A stretch of 64,000 nucleotides of DNA from BRH-c54 sp965284565 (GCA_965284565.1 OZ260100.1:248001-312000); one strand, 5' to 3'; positions 46,601 to 56,100 are shown, counted from the first letter of the stretch. The notes: generated by a model not told the origin, from the sequence alone. Made by a program: numbers and translations.

Positions 46601-47609
46601 CATGATTACTGTTGGTGGCATCTAATGCTGTTTCTATTTCGTTTAAATTCTCATCTAACGCACTATTAAGATAGTTTTTAGAGGGGTTTTTCCATTCCAT
46701 TCTGTCTCTGTCCCATGCATTAAATGTATTTATACTGGTTTGGCTTCCTCCTATTAAACTCCAACCACCTTGTTGTGGAATAAAAGTTTTTCCAGTACTA
46801 CCTCCAATATGAGCACCACCATTATGAAAATTATTTCCTCCATAAAGTAAATGTCCCAATTCATGAATAATAACTTTTGTCGGGTTTTTTATCTGATTCG
46901 CTTCAGACCAGGTATCAGCCCCATAACCAAGCAATGGCAAATATAAAGCTCCTGGCGTAGTTGAACCTGAATTTGGTTGTACATGTACATTTTGAAGGAT
47001 AAAAAATACCTGATCATATGAATTAGGTGTATCCGAACCAGCAATTTTAGGACTACCTGCTATATTATTATCTTGCCAATTATCAAAATCGGCAATAGTC
47101 ATATTCGCATTGGTGCTTAACACACCCTGTTGATTAATTTGTGTTATCGCTTCTGTTATTACTTGTGTTTTTGAAACAAAACTCAAATCACTTTCTTTTA
47201 CCACAATTAAATTATCCACATAATCACCTAATATTTTAAGATTATCGAAAGAAGCTTTTGCAAAATAACGAGTAACAGATCCTTGTAATGCTCCAGTGGG
47301 CCATTCAGCATCAAATAAATCATCTTTATAATTAGGTAATTGTCCCTTAGACCAATCACTACCTCCATTAGGAAAAGGGTCATTAGAAGGATTAAGGTCG
47401 TAATCCAATTCAACATAAACTACCAATACCCTTAACATTCCCGAGGTGGGTAAAAACCAACCATTTTTTGCTTCTCCAGTAACTTCTGCCTCACTTCCAG
47501 GTGGTTCATAAATACTGTCAGTAAATTCCTCATAAGTGGTTTGTGCTTTTAGGGAAATAGAAATCCCTGTTGCTAATACAACTATTAGCATTAATCTATG
47601 TATTTTCAT
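43635..47609 (-). CDS. T9SS type A cargo: zincin-like metallopeptidase with beta-helix
   Basis: A secreted 1324-residue protein. The signal peptide is about 1-22 (VLATGISISLKAQ). The N-terminal part (about 50-430) resembles M6-type (immune inhibitor A-like) peptidases: MLRVLVVYVELDYD, YFAKASFDNLKI and the zinc motif IIHELGHLLYGGNNFH (His249, Glu250, His253; His262 as possible third ligand). Residues about 640-1150 form a right-handed beta-helix-like region with Asn-rich turns. The C-terminus is a type A sorting domain (VYPNPVNSELTI to GKVSVVR). The HELGH motif is intact, so activity is plausible; the substrate is unknown. Confidence 0.85.
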   Translation of the reverse strand: MKIHRLMLIVVLATGISISLKAQTTYEEFTDSIYEPPGSEAEVTGEAKNGWFLPTSGMLRVLVVYVELDYDLNPSNDPFPNGGSDWSKGQLPNYKDDLFDAEWPTGALQGSVTRYFAKASFDNLKILGDYVDNLIVVKESDLSFVSKTQVITEAITQINQQGVLSTNANMTIADFDNWQDNNIAGSPKIAGSDTPNSYDQVFFILQNVHVQPNSGSTTPGALYLPLLGYGADTWSEANQIKNPTKVIIHELGHLLYGGNNFHNGGAHIGGSTGKTFIPQQGGWSLIGGSQTSINTFNAWDRDRMEWKNPSKNYLNSALDENLNEIETALDATNSNHAGIYILRDFVTTGDVVRIKLPFIPTNEYQQYLWVENHQTAQNNGFEFDKFLYQDNTCMDEMQPGLYMYMQAGKNIKTGTQIYSQSGHYTRPIPANGMYDLQFESTTYPVTCVAYGSVEPYEKLPQFANPLTGNQEQEFHAADINTNNVIGNEVKLTWLERVSGIVNPNLTNNGTVNHVFTKNGVAKLGVGTNPSANSMITLSNNNGLTHNNGLPPDNRKVILNGISIEILDELQDGSIKVEVKFDDTNIANDVRWCGDIELPAISGANGYSLNLTQGNSMLLDQGFTATKINTPMSIGGTNYFVDPTVLSLESGSYFHLEQNATVNVKNNSTLRLKSGSKMELESGAKLHIFEDSDLIIEDGAELILKPGAILIIDEDATVYYNNNQSGKGLLVGATSISGTAARVEVKGDMVFDANAVWTHNRDGYYYFFPNHQLTMPNTVEMNFTGKGNNHLFIALVENTNLVLEGITATLNTGMVYYNNNSSIQLNQTDFTSVASTYNPANNFLFSGIGLNITNPTDVFINGCDFNYLATGIKIEQATTPLTVQATNMTNMVDYNYYIDGVEEISITGGVLDGGVYSIVADYGIVAINTEIVEVTNTEIKNMQISGVNLDEVAGAYFSNTKIHTNTNGIYSDNSLVFLRNGAKVYDNQDYGIDMYGVYNTQTRSFTSMLTIGDEGCGSVFDNTTTGIKTKNTLLNIDAVQHAINRQDNDTIPNQFYDNGHMFDICYGYLLRSPSQINAKGNYWGSNPPIQSSEYTIVANYCPGDVSTPQNLPLDSDDYSTCYSSTTCMDCSAGSSSMMMSGGTSTVESVVQESFTEANQPFIEQDNAITRNAFLDLSSIDLIKDTVNDTWMGVSVNNQTFALTRKSVHHIQVAKAIKAKATNSNMRVNAVPKDIFAGITENANELSTKVQVYPNPVNSELTISIEDIKGIYMLNIYQISGKLIIEEKLNNSLSNIDVSSLENGIYFYEIISENGEKLTGKVSVVR

Positions 47610-47686
47610 AAAATTATAGCTTTATAGATACTGATGTTTTATAACAATAGTATCACAAAAGAGCATTAAAAAAACTGCTCTTTCTA

Positions 47687-48493
47687 TTAATATTTAATTA
47701 TTTTTTTAGTGACTTTTTGTGAATTACTTAACACTTCTAAAAAATAAACTCCTCTTGGTAACTCCTGTAAATTAAGCACTGTTTTATTGGTTGTAGTTGT
47801 AAGTTGTTGCATTACTTTCCCGCTAATGTCCATTAAAACCAATTGAACGGAAGAGGAATGATTACCATCAATTTCTACCGTAAATTGATTATTAGTGGGG
47901 TTGGGGTAAATTTGAACATCAGTAAATGAACCCACCTTTTCCTCAACACTTAAATTTGGATTATCATTTATCAGAAAATATAAAGGAAAATGATCTTGAC
48001 TACCCCAATTAAACGTAGGTAATACTACAGAATCTTGTAACAGCAAACTAAATCCTCCATTATTGGGGTCATTATGATTGTTTGATGCAAAGAACCAATC
48101 ATTATCGAAAATTACTTCATTAAGTGTACAAGATAAATTGTGATTTAACAACAACGAGGTATCCCACCGTACTATTATCGGATATACATAATTTTGTGCA
48201 TATATATAACCTCCAGCAACACAACTCTGTGATGGATAAGCAAATGTTTTTCCTGAATCAACTTGACTATATCTTAAATATACATGAAAAGCCGAAGAGG
48301 TTAAATCTTGGGGAATTTCTCCCAATGCTGTATCCATTCCTACAGTTGCTGTAGAGTCTAAAATATACCAAAGCGTATCTTTCGTGTTGTTAGCATCTTC
48401 AAAAGCCAAATAAAATTTAAACTCAGGTGGCTGTTGTGCTGTTGTTTTTAGTGCAAAAAAGAGCAAGAGTATCGTAAATAATATATTTCTCAT
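47687..48493 (-). CDS. Small T9SS type A cargo
   Basis: A 268-residue secreted protein. The signal peptide is about 1-19 (LFTILLLFFALKTTAQ), the body (about 20-190) is a beta-rich region of unknown function (FKFYLAFEDANNTKDTLWYI), and the C-terminus is a type A sorting domain (IYPNPTNNQFTVEI to KKIIKY). It lies 77 bp upstream of the zincin-like cargo gene on the same strand and could be co-transcribed with it. The divergent XRE gene at 48824 shares its upstream region, which has many inverted repeats. Confidence 0.8.
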   Translation of the reverse strand: MRNILFTILLLFFALKTTAQQPPEFKFYLAFEDANNTKDTLWYILDSTATVGMDTALGEIPQDLTSSAFHVYLRYSQVDSGKTFAYPSQSCVAGGYIYAQNYVYPIIVRWDTSLLLNHNLSCTLNEVIFDNDWFFASNNHNDPNNGGFSLLLQDSVVLPTFNWGSQDHFPLYFLINDNPNLSVEEKVGSFTDVQIYPNPTNNQFTVEIDGNHSSSVQLVLMDISGKVMQQLTTTTNKTVLNLQELPRGVYFLEVLSNSQKVTKKIIKY

Positions 48494-48823
48494 AATAAAG
48501 AGTGTTAAATAATTAAAAAGTAAATTATTGTGTCGTTACTACTTAAGTTGGTGCTTTCATACGTATTTAGTTTATAAAAGTAAACAATTTCCCGCATTTA
48601 TTATACCGTATTCATTTTAAATGTAGTATCATTACTACTATAAAATTGCAACGGTACTAGCAATTTTAAACTTTAAAAGTGTTTTTAAAGTTAAATTGCT
48701 TACCAAGGGTTGGGTTATTTCTTGGTAAAATATTGTTTTACAGTGTAAATATATAAATTATTTTACATTCTGTATAATAATTATGTAAATAATTATACAC
48801 TCTTTACTTTACACTTTTGTAAA
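48494..48823. promoter_or_regulatory. 330-bp divergent spacer with a chain of inverted repeats
   Basis: No gene is seen here. Successive inverted repeats are GTAGTA/TACTAC (48623-48638), AAAATTGC/GCAATTTT (48642-48667), AACTTTAAAA/TTTTAAAGTT (48669-48692), TTACCAAG/CTTGGTAA (48700-48728), TTTACA-G-TGTAAA (48737-48749), TTTACA/TGTATA (48762-48776) and TTTACA-CTTT-TGTAAA (48808-48823), the last touching the ATG of the XRE gene. GCAATTTT can also pair with AAATTGC at 48693-48699, an alternative fold. The TTTACA group is probably the operator of the XRE protein; the rest is unexplained. Confidence 0.6.
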
Positions 48824-49183
48824 ATGATTTTACACAAAGGAGAAATAATAGAAAAAGCAGTAAGGGCAAAAAGATTTCCTATTACTCTATTGGCAAAACG
48901 ATTAAAAAAAAGCAGAAGATATATTTATGATATTTTTGAAAAGCAAGATGTTCCTTTAGATTTAATTTTAAGGATTGGTAAAATTATTCAACACGACTTT
49001 TCTAAAGATTTAAAAAACTTATCCAAAATTCCAAAAGAATATCAATTAGAAGTTATCACAGAACCTGATATTTCTTTTGAAGATGTAAATTATTGGAAAT
49101 CTAAATATTTTGAGTTGTTAGAACAACACAAACAACTCTTAGAAACAAAGTTGGAGGAATATTTTAAAAAAAATAAATCTTAA
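48824..49183 (+). CDS. Helix-turn-helix protein with C-terminal coiled coil
   Basis: A 119-residue basic DNA-binding protein. The HTH is at about 18-60 (ITLLAKRLKKSRRYIYDIFE, QDVPLDLILRIGKII), related to XRE but divergent in sequence; the C-terminal helix (about 90-119, YWKSKYFELLEQHKQLLETK) is coiled-coil-like. The start ATG follows directly on a TTTACA...TGTAAA repeat, which suggests autorepression. It is convergent with the lipoprotein gene at 49212. Confidence 0.75.
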   Translation: MILHKGEIIEKAVRAKRFPITLLAKRLKKSRRYIYDIFEKQDVPLDLILRIGKIIQHDFSKDLKNLSKIPKEYQLEVITEPDISFEDVNYWKSKYFELLEQHKQLLETKLEEYFKKNKS

Positions 49184-49211
49184 CTCCACAAAAAGAACAT
49201 TTTGAGTAATC

Positions 49212-49787
49212 CTACTTATTCTTCTTTTCAAACTCTTTTACAATTTCATCGAGCGATTTTCCTTGTAATTTAATAGACTCTTTAGCACTTTCAGCCAAAG
49301 GATGATCGGGATATTTATCTATAAATTCTTGGTAATACATTTTAGCATTTTCATCTTCATTAAGCATGTCTCCAACAATAGTAGCTTTATAAAACAATGC
49401 TAAAGGAGCTCTTTCATGGTCAGGGTCTCTTTCTAACAATCCGTTAAGATGTTTTATAGCCAAATGAGGTTTGTTTATTGCTTTTGCCAATTCTCCTGCT
49501 CTAAACTGATATTCTTTAGAGATACTCTCAAAACTATGATGTCTTAAAAAATCTTCATAAGCCAACAGCAATTTTTCTGCAACTTCTCTATGAACACCTG
49601 TAGTATCATTCGCCAAAATCAACGAATAATTATCAATTAAAGCAATTCTTTCTTCAAGAGTATCTACTATAGTGTCTTTTACTTCTTCATTTTTTTCAAT
49701 AACTATATCTTGATCTGAGGAACCTGAACAAGCTACAAAAACGCCCAATAAGGCAACACTTGTAAAAATTAATGCTTTTTTTATCAT
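49212..49787 (-). CDS. Tetratricopeptide-like lipoprotein
   Basis: A 191-residue lipoprotein with lipobox LLGVFVAC (Cys20). After an acidic linker, residues about 55-185 are helical with TPR-like repeats (KEYQFRAGELAKAINKPHLA, APLALFYKATIVGDML, NAKMYYQEFIDKYPDHPLAE), as in envelope-scaffold TPR lipoproteins. The specific role is unknown. The start codon overlaps the end of def by 4 bp, so the two are co-translated; def is upstream on the minus strand. Confidence 0.78.
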   Translation of the reverse strand: MIKKALIFTSVALLGVFVACSGSSDQDIVIEKNEEVKDTIVDTLEERIALIDNYSLILANDTTGVHREVAEKLLLAYEDFLRHHSFESISKEYQFRAGELAKAINKPHLAIKHLNGLLERDPDHERAPLALFYKATIVGDMLNEDENAKMYYQEFIDKYPDHPLAESAKESIKLQGKSLDEIVKEFEKKNK

Positions 49788-50362
49788 AATGATTTATTTT
49801 TTAATAATGGAAATTTCATTCTATAACCAACTTTAATTTCACCTTTTACAATGGCATTTAGTCGGCTTTTAATTAATTGTTTTTTTAGTGGATTAATTTT
49901 ATCGATAAACAATATACCTTCAATATGATCGTACTCGTGCTGAACAACTCTTGCTCCTAATCCATCCAACTTTTCTTCCACCAATTCAAATTTTTCATTG
50001 TAATATTCAATAGTCAATTCAGCTTTTCTGGAAACTTCTTCTCTAATTCCGGGAATACTTAAACATCCTTCTTCAAACTTCCATTCTTTACCTTTTTCTT
50101 CAATAATAATTGGATTGATGAATACACGTTTAAAACCTTCTAATTCAGGAGCTTCTCCATCTTCATTAAAGCCTGCTGCATCAACAATAAACAAACGAAT
50201 AGGTAATCCTATTTGTGGAGCTGCCAATCCCACACCTTTTGAGTGATACATGGTTTCAAACATATCAGCAATAAGTTGTTTTAGGTCAGGATAGTTAGCA
50301 TCTATCTCTTCGGTTTCCTTTCTCAAAACCGGATCTCCATAAGCTACAATTGGTAATATCAT
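49784..50362 (-). CDS. def: Peptide deformylase
   Basis: Removes the N-formyl group from nascent proteins; a cytoplasmic iron/zinc metallopeptidase. The three signature motifs are GVGLAAPQIG, EGCLSIPG (metal-binding Cys) and QHEYDHIEG (two metal-binding His and the catalytic Glu). Its 192 residues fit type I enzymes. The TPR lipoprotein gene overlaps its stop codon by 4 bp. Confidence 0.96.
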   Translation of the reverse strand: MILPIVAYGDPVLRKETEEIDANYPDLKQLIADMFETMYHSKGVGLAAPQIGLPIRLFIVDAAGFNEDGEAPELEGFKRVFINPIIIEEKGKEWKFEEGCLSIPGIREEVSRKAELTIEYYNEKFELVEEKLDGLGARVVQHEYDHIEGILFIDKINPLKKQLIKSRLNAIVKGEIKVGYRMKFPLLKNKSL

Positions 50363-50439
50363 AAAACAAAATTAGCAATATTTTTTTGTTTCTTTGTCAA
50401 CGATTATTTTATCATCAATTTTTAACCTCCACCAGCAAA

Positions 50440-51438
50440 ATGAAACACTTAATATTTACACTTACTTTTTTATCTTTTATTGCTTGTAATATCAGTACTG
50501 AAAAAAAAGCTCCCAACGAGGTAAAAGGGTATGCCCAAGGTACAACCTACCAAATTTTATATATAGATGACAGAAATTTTCAACGCTCGGTAGATTCTAT
50601 TTTAATTGCCATAGATAATTCGCTATCTACCTACAACAAACGTTCAATTATCACTAATTTTAATCAGGCAGATAGTATATTAGAAGTGGATGCTTATTTT
50701 ATTGATGTTTTTAATATGGCTAAAGAGGTTTATACAACAACAGGAGGAGCTTTTAATCCGACTGTTACGCATTTAGTAAATGCTTGGGGATTTGGCTTTA
50801 AAAACACCGAAAAGACAGACAGTGCAACTATTGATAGCTTATTACAATTCACCAATTTTGATTTAATTACGATTCAAAACAATACTGCCATAAAGCAAAA
50901 TAAAAATTTGATGCTAGACTTTAATGCTATAGCTCAGGGTTACACAGTTGACGTTATTGCTGATTTTTTTAATGTAAAAAATGTAAAAAATTACATGATA
51001 GAAGTTGGTGGAGAAATTATTGCCAAAGGAAAAAATGCACAAAAAAAACCTTGGCGAATAGGCATAGATAAACCTGTAGAAAATCAGGAAGAAAGAGTAC
51101 TAGAAGCAGTTATTAAATTAGAAAATGCTGCGTTAGCAACATCGGGTAATTACAGAAAGTTTTATGAAAAAGATGGTGTAAAATATTCTCATACCATTAA
51201 TCCTGTTACCGGTTATCCTGTCAGACATACCTTATTAAGTGCTACTGTTGTTACTGATAATTGTGCTTTAGCAGATGCTTACGCCACTGCTTTTATGGTT
51301 GTTGGATTAGAAAAAAGCAAAGAAATCTTAATAGCTAACCCAACATTAGAGGCTTTGCTTATTTATGCTAACAAAGATGGCTCGTTAAGCTCCTACTCCA
51401 CTCCAAAACTTGCTGAAGCTATTGAGGTTGTTGAATGA
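50440..51438 (+). CDS. apbE: FAD:protein FMN transferase (ApbE family)
   Basis: Attaches FMN covalently to flavoproteins such as NqrB/NqrC and RnfG, in the periplasm. ATG 50440 is chosen because it places a lipobox, FLSFIAC (Cys16), at the expected position; the frame is open from 50386 but that extension is not signal-like. Landmarks are GTTYQILY, STYNKRSIITNFNQ, TGGAFNPTVTHL, LDFNAIAQGYTVDVIA, EVGGEIIAKG and SHTINPVTGYP with the Mg-binding ADAYATAFMV. The length is 332 residues. No Nqr or Rnf genes are in the window. Confidence 0.93.
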   Translation: MKHLIFTLTFLSFIACNISTEKKAPNEVKGYAQGTTYQILYIDDRNFQRSVDSILIAIDNSLSTYNKRSIITNFNQADSILEVDAYFIDVFNMAKEVYTTTGGAFNPTVTHLVNAWGFGFKNTEKTDSATIDSLLQFTNFDLITIQNNTAIKQNKNLMLDFNAIAQGYTVDVIADFFNVKNVKNYMIEVGGEIIAKGKNAQKKPWRIGIDKPVENQEERVLEAVIKLENAALATSGNYRKFYEKDGVKYSHTINPVTGYPVRHTLLSATVVTDNCALADAYATAFMVVGLEKSKEILIANPTLEALLIYANKDGSLSSYSTPKLAEAIEVVE

Positions 51439-51547
51439 GTTACAAACCAACCACCTAAACTACTCTAGGCAAATATTTTACACTAAATAAATTTCATGGT
51501 TTAATAATTTATTATTAACTTGCGCTTGAAATTATTCATCATCAATC

Positions 51548-52540
51548 ATGAAACACTTTTTCTATACTTTTTTACTTATTCCGATAGCTATCGGAATGTT
51601 TCCTGCGTGTTTGGTGGCTCAAACTTATCACCCATTTCCAGATAGCTCCGCAATTTGGAGGATGCAGTTCTGCATAGACCATACTCAAGGACCCTCTCCT
51701 GGTCTCGGAATTCGCTGCGACTATAAATTTTCTTATTTTATATATGGGGATACTATTATCAATAGCAATACCTATAGTAAAATTTATACAAGTGATATTC
51801 ATGCTTCAGATACTCTAAATACAAAATATGCGGGAGCTATTAGAGAAGATTCTAATAAGCGTGTTTATTTAAACATTGATTCAGTTGCTCATTATAATAA
51901 TGGTTTAGCTTTATGTTCTCCTCCAAACCCTTACTACAATATAGATTTATTATTATATGATTATGGGGCTAATGTTGGAGATACTATTTTATACCAACAC
52001 AATGATAGTATAAGAATTTATATCACTTCCATAGATAGTGTTTTAATTCAAAATACATATTTAAAAAGATTTAATTATGCCTTTATTTCATCACCCAATA
52101 ATTGTGGCGTCTTTTGGGCAACTTATCTATATAATGGTTTTTATTATATAGAAAAAATAGGACACCATAATGGTTTGTTTGCACCTTATGACATTCAATT
52201 AGATATGTGGAATGAATTACTTTGTTTTGAAGATACAGAAATTGCTTATCCTGATTCGTTAGCTTGTTACAGCGCTGTTGGTATTAATGATGCAACTATA
52301 AAAGAAAATAGTGTTGCTGTTTACCCCAACCCCAATAGCGGCTCTTTTGAATTTGCAATTGACGCTCCTTTTCAACAGGCTAATCTCACTATTTTTGATG
52401 TAACGGGAAAAGTAATTGTCGAACAAAAAATCACTCAAAACAATACCCAATTGAATTTGTTATCACATCCAAAAGGCATGTATTTTTATCAAGTGTTAAC
52501 TGATGGAAAACAAGTTACTGGAAAAATTATTATACAGTAG
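51548..52540 (+). CDS. T9SS type A cargo with a DNA palindrome in its signal peptide
   Basis: A 330-residue secreted protein of unknown function. The signal peptide (about 1-25, FLLIPIAIGMFPACLVAQ) contains IPIAIGM, encoded by a perfect 20-bp palindrome. The body (about 26-245) is beta-rich with Ser/Asp/Tyr and paired Cys residues, and shows no catalytic motif. The C-terminus is a type A sorting domain (VYPNPNSGSFEFAI to GKIIIQ). It ends 1 bp before the end of the convergent SpoU methyltransferase gene, with no terminator between. Confidence 0.82.
   Translation: MKHFFYTFLLIPIAIGMFPACLVAQTYHPFPDSSAIWRMQFCIDHTQGPSPGLGIRCDYKFSYFIYGDTIINSNTYSKIYTSDIHASDTLNTKYAGAIREDSNKRVYLNIDSVAHYNNGLALCSPPNPYYNIDLLLYDYGANVGDTILYQHNDSIRIYITSIDSVLIQNTYLKRFNYAFISSPNNCGVFWATYLYNGFYYIEKIGHHNGLFAPYDIQLDMWNELLCFEDTEIAYPDSLACYSAVGINDATIKENSVAVYPNPNSGSFEFAIDAPFQQANLTIFDVTGKVIVEQKITQNNTQLNLLSHPKGMYFYQVLTDGKQVTGKIIIQ
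51578..51597. repeat. 20-bp perfect palindrome around GATAGCTATC, inside a signal-peptide coding region
   Basis: ATTCCGATAG is followed directly by its reverse complement CTATCGGAAT. Palindromes of the CCGATAGCTATCGG type are dispersed repeats in several Bacteroidota genomes (from general knowledge). Here it falls in frame within the signal peptide of the 51548 gene. No second copy was seen in this window. Confidence 0.7.
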
Positions 52541-52541
52541 C

Positions 52542-53078
52542 TTAATCTTGCATTTTATTAAACATATCCCAAACCACCACACCAACACTTACCGAAATAT
52601 TTAAAGAGTGTTTAGTGCCATATTGCGGAATTTCAACTACTTCATCTACTTCGTTAATCACTTCTTGCTCCACACCAAGCACTTCATTTCCGAATATTAG
52701 TGCTAATGACTCATCTTTGCTGCATTTAAAATCATTCAACATGGTGCTGTTTTCTGTCTGCTCAATAGCAATAAGCTTGTAGTTTAGGCTTTTTAACTCA
52801 TTAATTGCTTCAGTAGTAGTACTAAAATATTTCCATTCAACGGTTTCTGTTGCTCCTAAAGCAGTTTTTTGTATTTCTCTGTGAGGTGGCTGAGCGGTAA
52901 TGCCACATAAATAAATGGCTTTAATTAAAAATGCATCTGCCGTTCTGAATACCGATCCTATGTTGTTTAAACTTCTAATATTATCTAATACGATTATTAT
53001 TGGCTGTTTTTGTTCTTGTTTAAAATCATCCTCACTCAACCTGTTTAACTCGTCATTAGCTACTTTTCTATACTTCAT
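52542..53078 (-). CDS. SpoU/TrmH-family RNA 2'-O-methyltransferase
   Basis: A 178-residue SPOUT methyltransferase acting on tRNA or rRNA. The trefoil-knot motifs are ILDNIRSLNNIGSVFRTADA-like (motif 1, VLDNIRSLNNIGSVFR), LIFGNEVLGVEQEV (motif 2) and IPQYGTKHSLNISVSVGV (motif 3, AdoMet-binding knot). It lacks the N-terminal L30e-like domain of larger family members. The exact target cannot be told. It is convergent with the 51548 cargo gene. Confidence 0.9.
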   Translation of the reverse strand: MKYRKVANDELNRLSEDDFKQEQKQPIIIVLDNIRSLNNIGSVFRTADAFLIKAIYLCGITAQPPHREIQKTALGATETVEWKYFSTTTEAINELKSLNYKLIAIEQTENSTMLNDFKCSKDESLALIFGNEVLGVEQEVINEVDEVVEIPQYGTKHSLNISVSVGVVVWDMFNKMQD

Positions 53079-53086
53079 TATTTTAT

Positions 53087-53154
53087 TTTTTTAACCGCAG
53101 AGACGCAAAAAAATTCCAAATTTCCTACTCCTGTCTTCGGTCTTGCTTCTATCT
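53087..53154. repeat. Intergenic repeat-like remnant
   Basis: The spacer contains AACCGCAGAGACGCAAAA, a motif often seen as a dispersed intergenic repeat in Bacteroidota and other genomes, followed by CCTGTCTTCGGTCTTGCTTC, a low-complexity stretch. No ORF or hairpin is evident. Assignment is from memory of the pattern. Confidence 0.35.
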
Positions 53155-56100
53155 TCACTCCTCTTTCCATTCACTGTTTCTTCCTGGTGTATAAGGACTT
53201 GGTGTTATGGCTAACTTTTTCTCCAACGCTTCTACTTTTTTAACACTTTGCTGCACCATCGTCAATACGGGTTCGTATTCATTTTTAGCAATAGTAATAT
53301 TATCTTTTGAAGTGGTTGTTGGAGCCGATGTTGAATTCCATAAGCCATAAACTACCGTTTCTATTCTATCCATAATACTCGGATAAGTTTCAAACTCATA
53401 CTTAGCAATGGCGTTATCTCCATAAAGCATAATACTTACTTCTTCTAATTCAGCTTGTATTTTTTGTACTTCTTCCAACAAACTAACATCTACAGATGGA
53501 AAAGTTTGAATGGCTTTTTTGATATGAGCTAACCTATCCTTAACTTCTCCCATCAGCTTGCCTGTTCCTTGTACAGATCTTCTTAATTCTGCTACTTCTT
53601 TTTGAAACACCAACAATTCTTTTTTGTCTGCTGCTGCTAAACTGTTGTTGTTCAACAAATCAATTTCAAAAGATTTAGGCTCTGCCAACTGAGTTACTTT
53701 TCCGTTATCATCTAAATACATGGTTACAGAATAAGTTCCCGGTAAAGCTAGCTGTCCCACATCAAAAGAGCCATATCTACCCGGTTTAATTTCTTTAAGC
53801 TTTATAGGGGTTGTAGTGCTATATCTATAATTCCAAACTACTTTATTAATTCCAGCCTTAGCTTCAGAAGTAATTTTTTGAACTTCATTGCCCGTTGCAT
53901 CTTTTATTACAAATAAGAAATAAGGTTTTTCTTCTGTAGCTTCTTTTCTTATTTCATCGAAAGAAGGATAGTAATCATCTATATTTTTCTTTTCTAACGC
54001 TTTTCTTTTTTCTTTAGCTGTTTTTAACGTATCACTAAAGTAATAAGTAATTACAGCCCCTAAAGGTTTGTTTTCGGCAGTAAAATAACTTTCGCCTTGA
54101 GATGCTTTATCTCTTCCACCCAAAGGTTGAGAGGGAATGTACATTAATCCTTTTTTTATATCAAACAAATGTGCTTTTTTCTTCAATAATTCTTTGTCCG
54201 CCAATTCTCTTAAAGGGGCATAATTATCTAATACAAAAAATCCTCTGCCAAAAGAACCCAACACTAAATCATTCTCTCTTTCTTGAATTTCCATATCTCT
54301 AATAGCAATAGTAGGTACTCCAGATTTTAATTGAAACCATTTTTCTCCTCCATTAAGCGTTACAAAAACGCCAAACTCTGTCCCTGCAAATAATAGATCT
54401 GGATTTTTATGATCTTCTGCAAATGAATATACTGCTCCATTTTTAGGTAAATTTCCTGCTATAGATTTCCAACTTTTTCCTGCATCTTCACTTTTTAATA
54501 AATAAGGAGTAAAATCACCTCTTTTATGATTATTGAAAACTGCATAAACTGTTTTTTGATTATGTTTCGATGCTTTTAGCATATTTACATAAGTCATTTC
54601 TGGTACATCAGCAAATTTCTCGTATTTCTCCCAAGAATTACCGCCATTTTCACTCACCTGAATTAAACCATCATCTGTTCCAACATAAAGTAATCCTTCT
54701 TTTAATGAAGATTCATCTAAAGCAACAATGTTTCCGTAAATAGTAGTCGATTTATTTTTCATTACTGCATCCATACTCCAAACTTTACCCATTACCTTCA
54801 TTTTATTTCTATCGAGTTGACGCGTTAAATCACCACTTACTTCCTCCCAACTATTTCCTCTATCATTACTTTTAAAGAGTTTATTGGCAGCAAAATACAA
54901 TCTCTTATGCTCATGGGGACTAATCAATAACGGAGCATCCCAATTCCATCTATAAGCTGGTTGTCCTTGCTTTGGAAATGGTTGGATTGGCACTTTTTCT
55001 CCACTATTTTTCTCGTATCTTACTAACCAACCATACTGGGCTTGTGAATAAACAATATTGGGATCAACTGGGTCAACTTGAGACTCAAACCCATCACCAC
55101 CATTAGTGATAAACCAATCTGAATTTACAATTCCTGCATGGTTTGTTGTGTTTGAAGGACCTCCAATACTGTTATTATCTTGAGTCCCACCATAGATGTA
55201 ATAAAAAGGTAACGTATTATCTACAGTAACCTTGTAAAATTGAGTTACAGGCAAGTTCGTTTTATATTGATAGGTTGTCCCTCCATCCCAAGTTTCATAA
55301 ATACCCCCATCTGTTCCTATTAAAAAATGATTAGTGTTATTAGGGTTTATCCAAATACAATGGTTGTCCACATGTTTATGTTTTTCTCCCGTTTTTTTAA
55401 AAGTTTTTCCACCATCTTCAGTGTGATGTAACCAAGTATCCATTGCGTAAACTTTTTCAGGATTTTTTGGATCGCAAATTATTTCTTGATAATAATTTCC
55501 ACTAGTGGAGTAATCTCCTCTTTTTTCCCATGAAGCACCTCTATTGTTGCTTCTGTAAAAACCACCATTTTTATCGTTGGCAGCTTCTACAATAGCATAT
55601 ATAAATTCCGGATTAGCAGGAGAAATTGCCAAACCAATTCTCCCAATATCTTCTTTAGGCAATCCTTTATTCACTTTTTCCCAAGTTTTACCGCCATCAG
55701 TTGTTTTATGAATTCCTGATTCTGGACCACCACCAATATAAGTAAAAACATGTCTTCTGCGTTGGTGAGCTGCTGCATAAAGCACATCGGGATTTCTTGG
55801 GTCCATCACTATTTCAGAAATTCCTGTATCATCACTAATAAACAAAATTCTTTCCCAAGTTTTACCACCATCAGTTGTTTTATAAACGCCTCTTTCTCCC
55901 CCTTCTTTCCATAAAGGACCATAGGCTGCAACATAAACTATCTTAGAATTTTTAGGGTGAACAATAATATTTCCGATATGTTCAGAAGTTTTTAGCCCCA
56001 TATTTTTCCATGATTTACCCCCATCGGCAGAAAAATAAACACCATTGCCATAAGCAACACTTCTTTGGTTATTATTTTCGCCTGTACCCACCCAAATAGC

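Noticed and set aside
48620..48834. Integron attC-like or phage attachment site
   Set aside because: No integrase gene, no conserved R box pair and no repeated gene cassettes are present; regulatory structure is a better fit.
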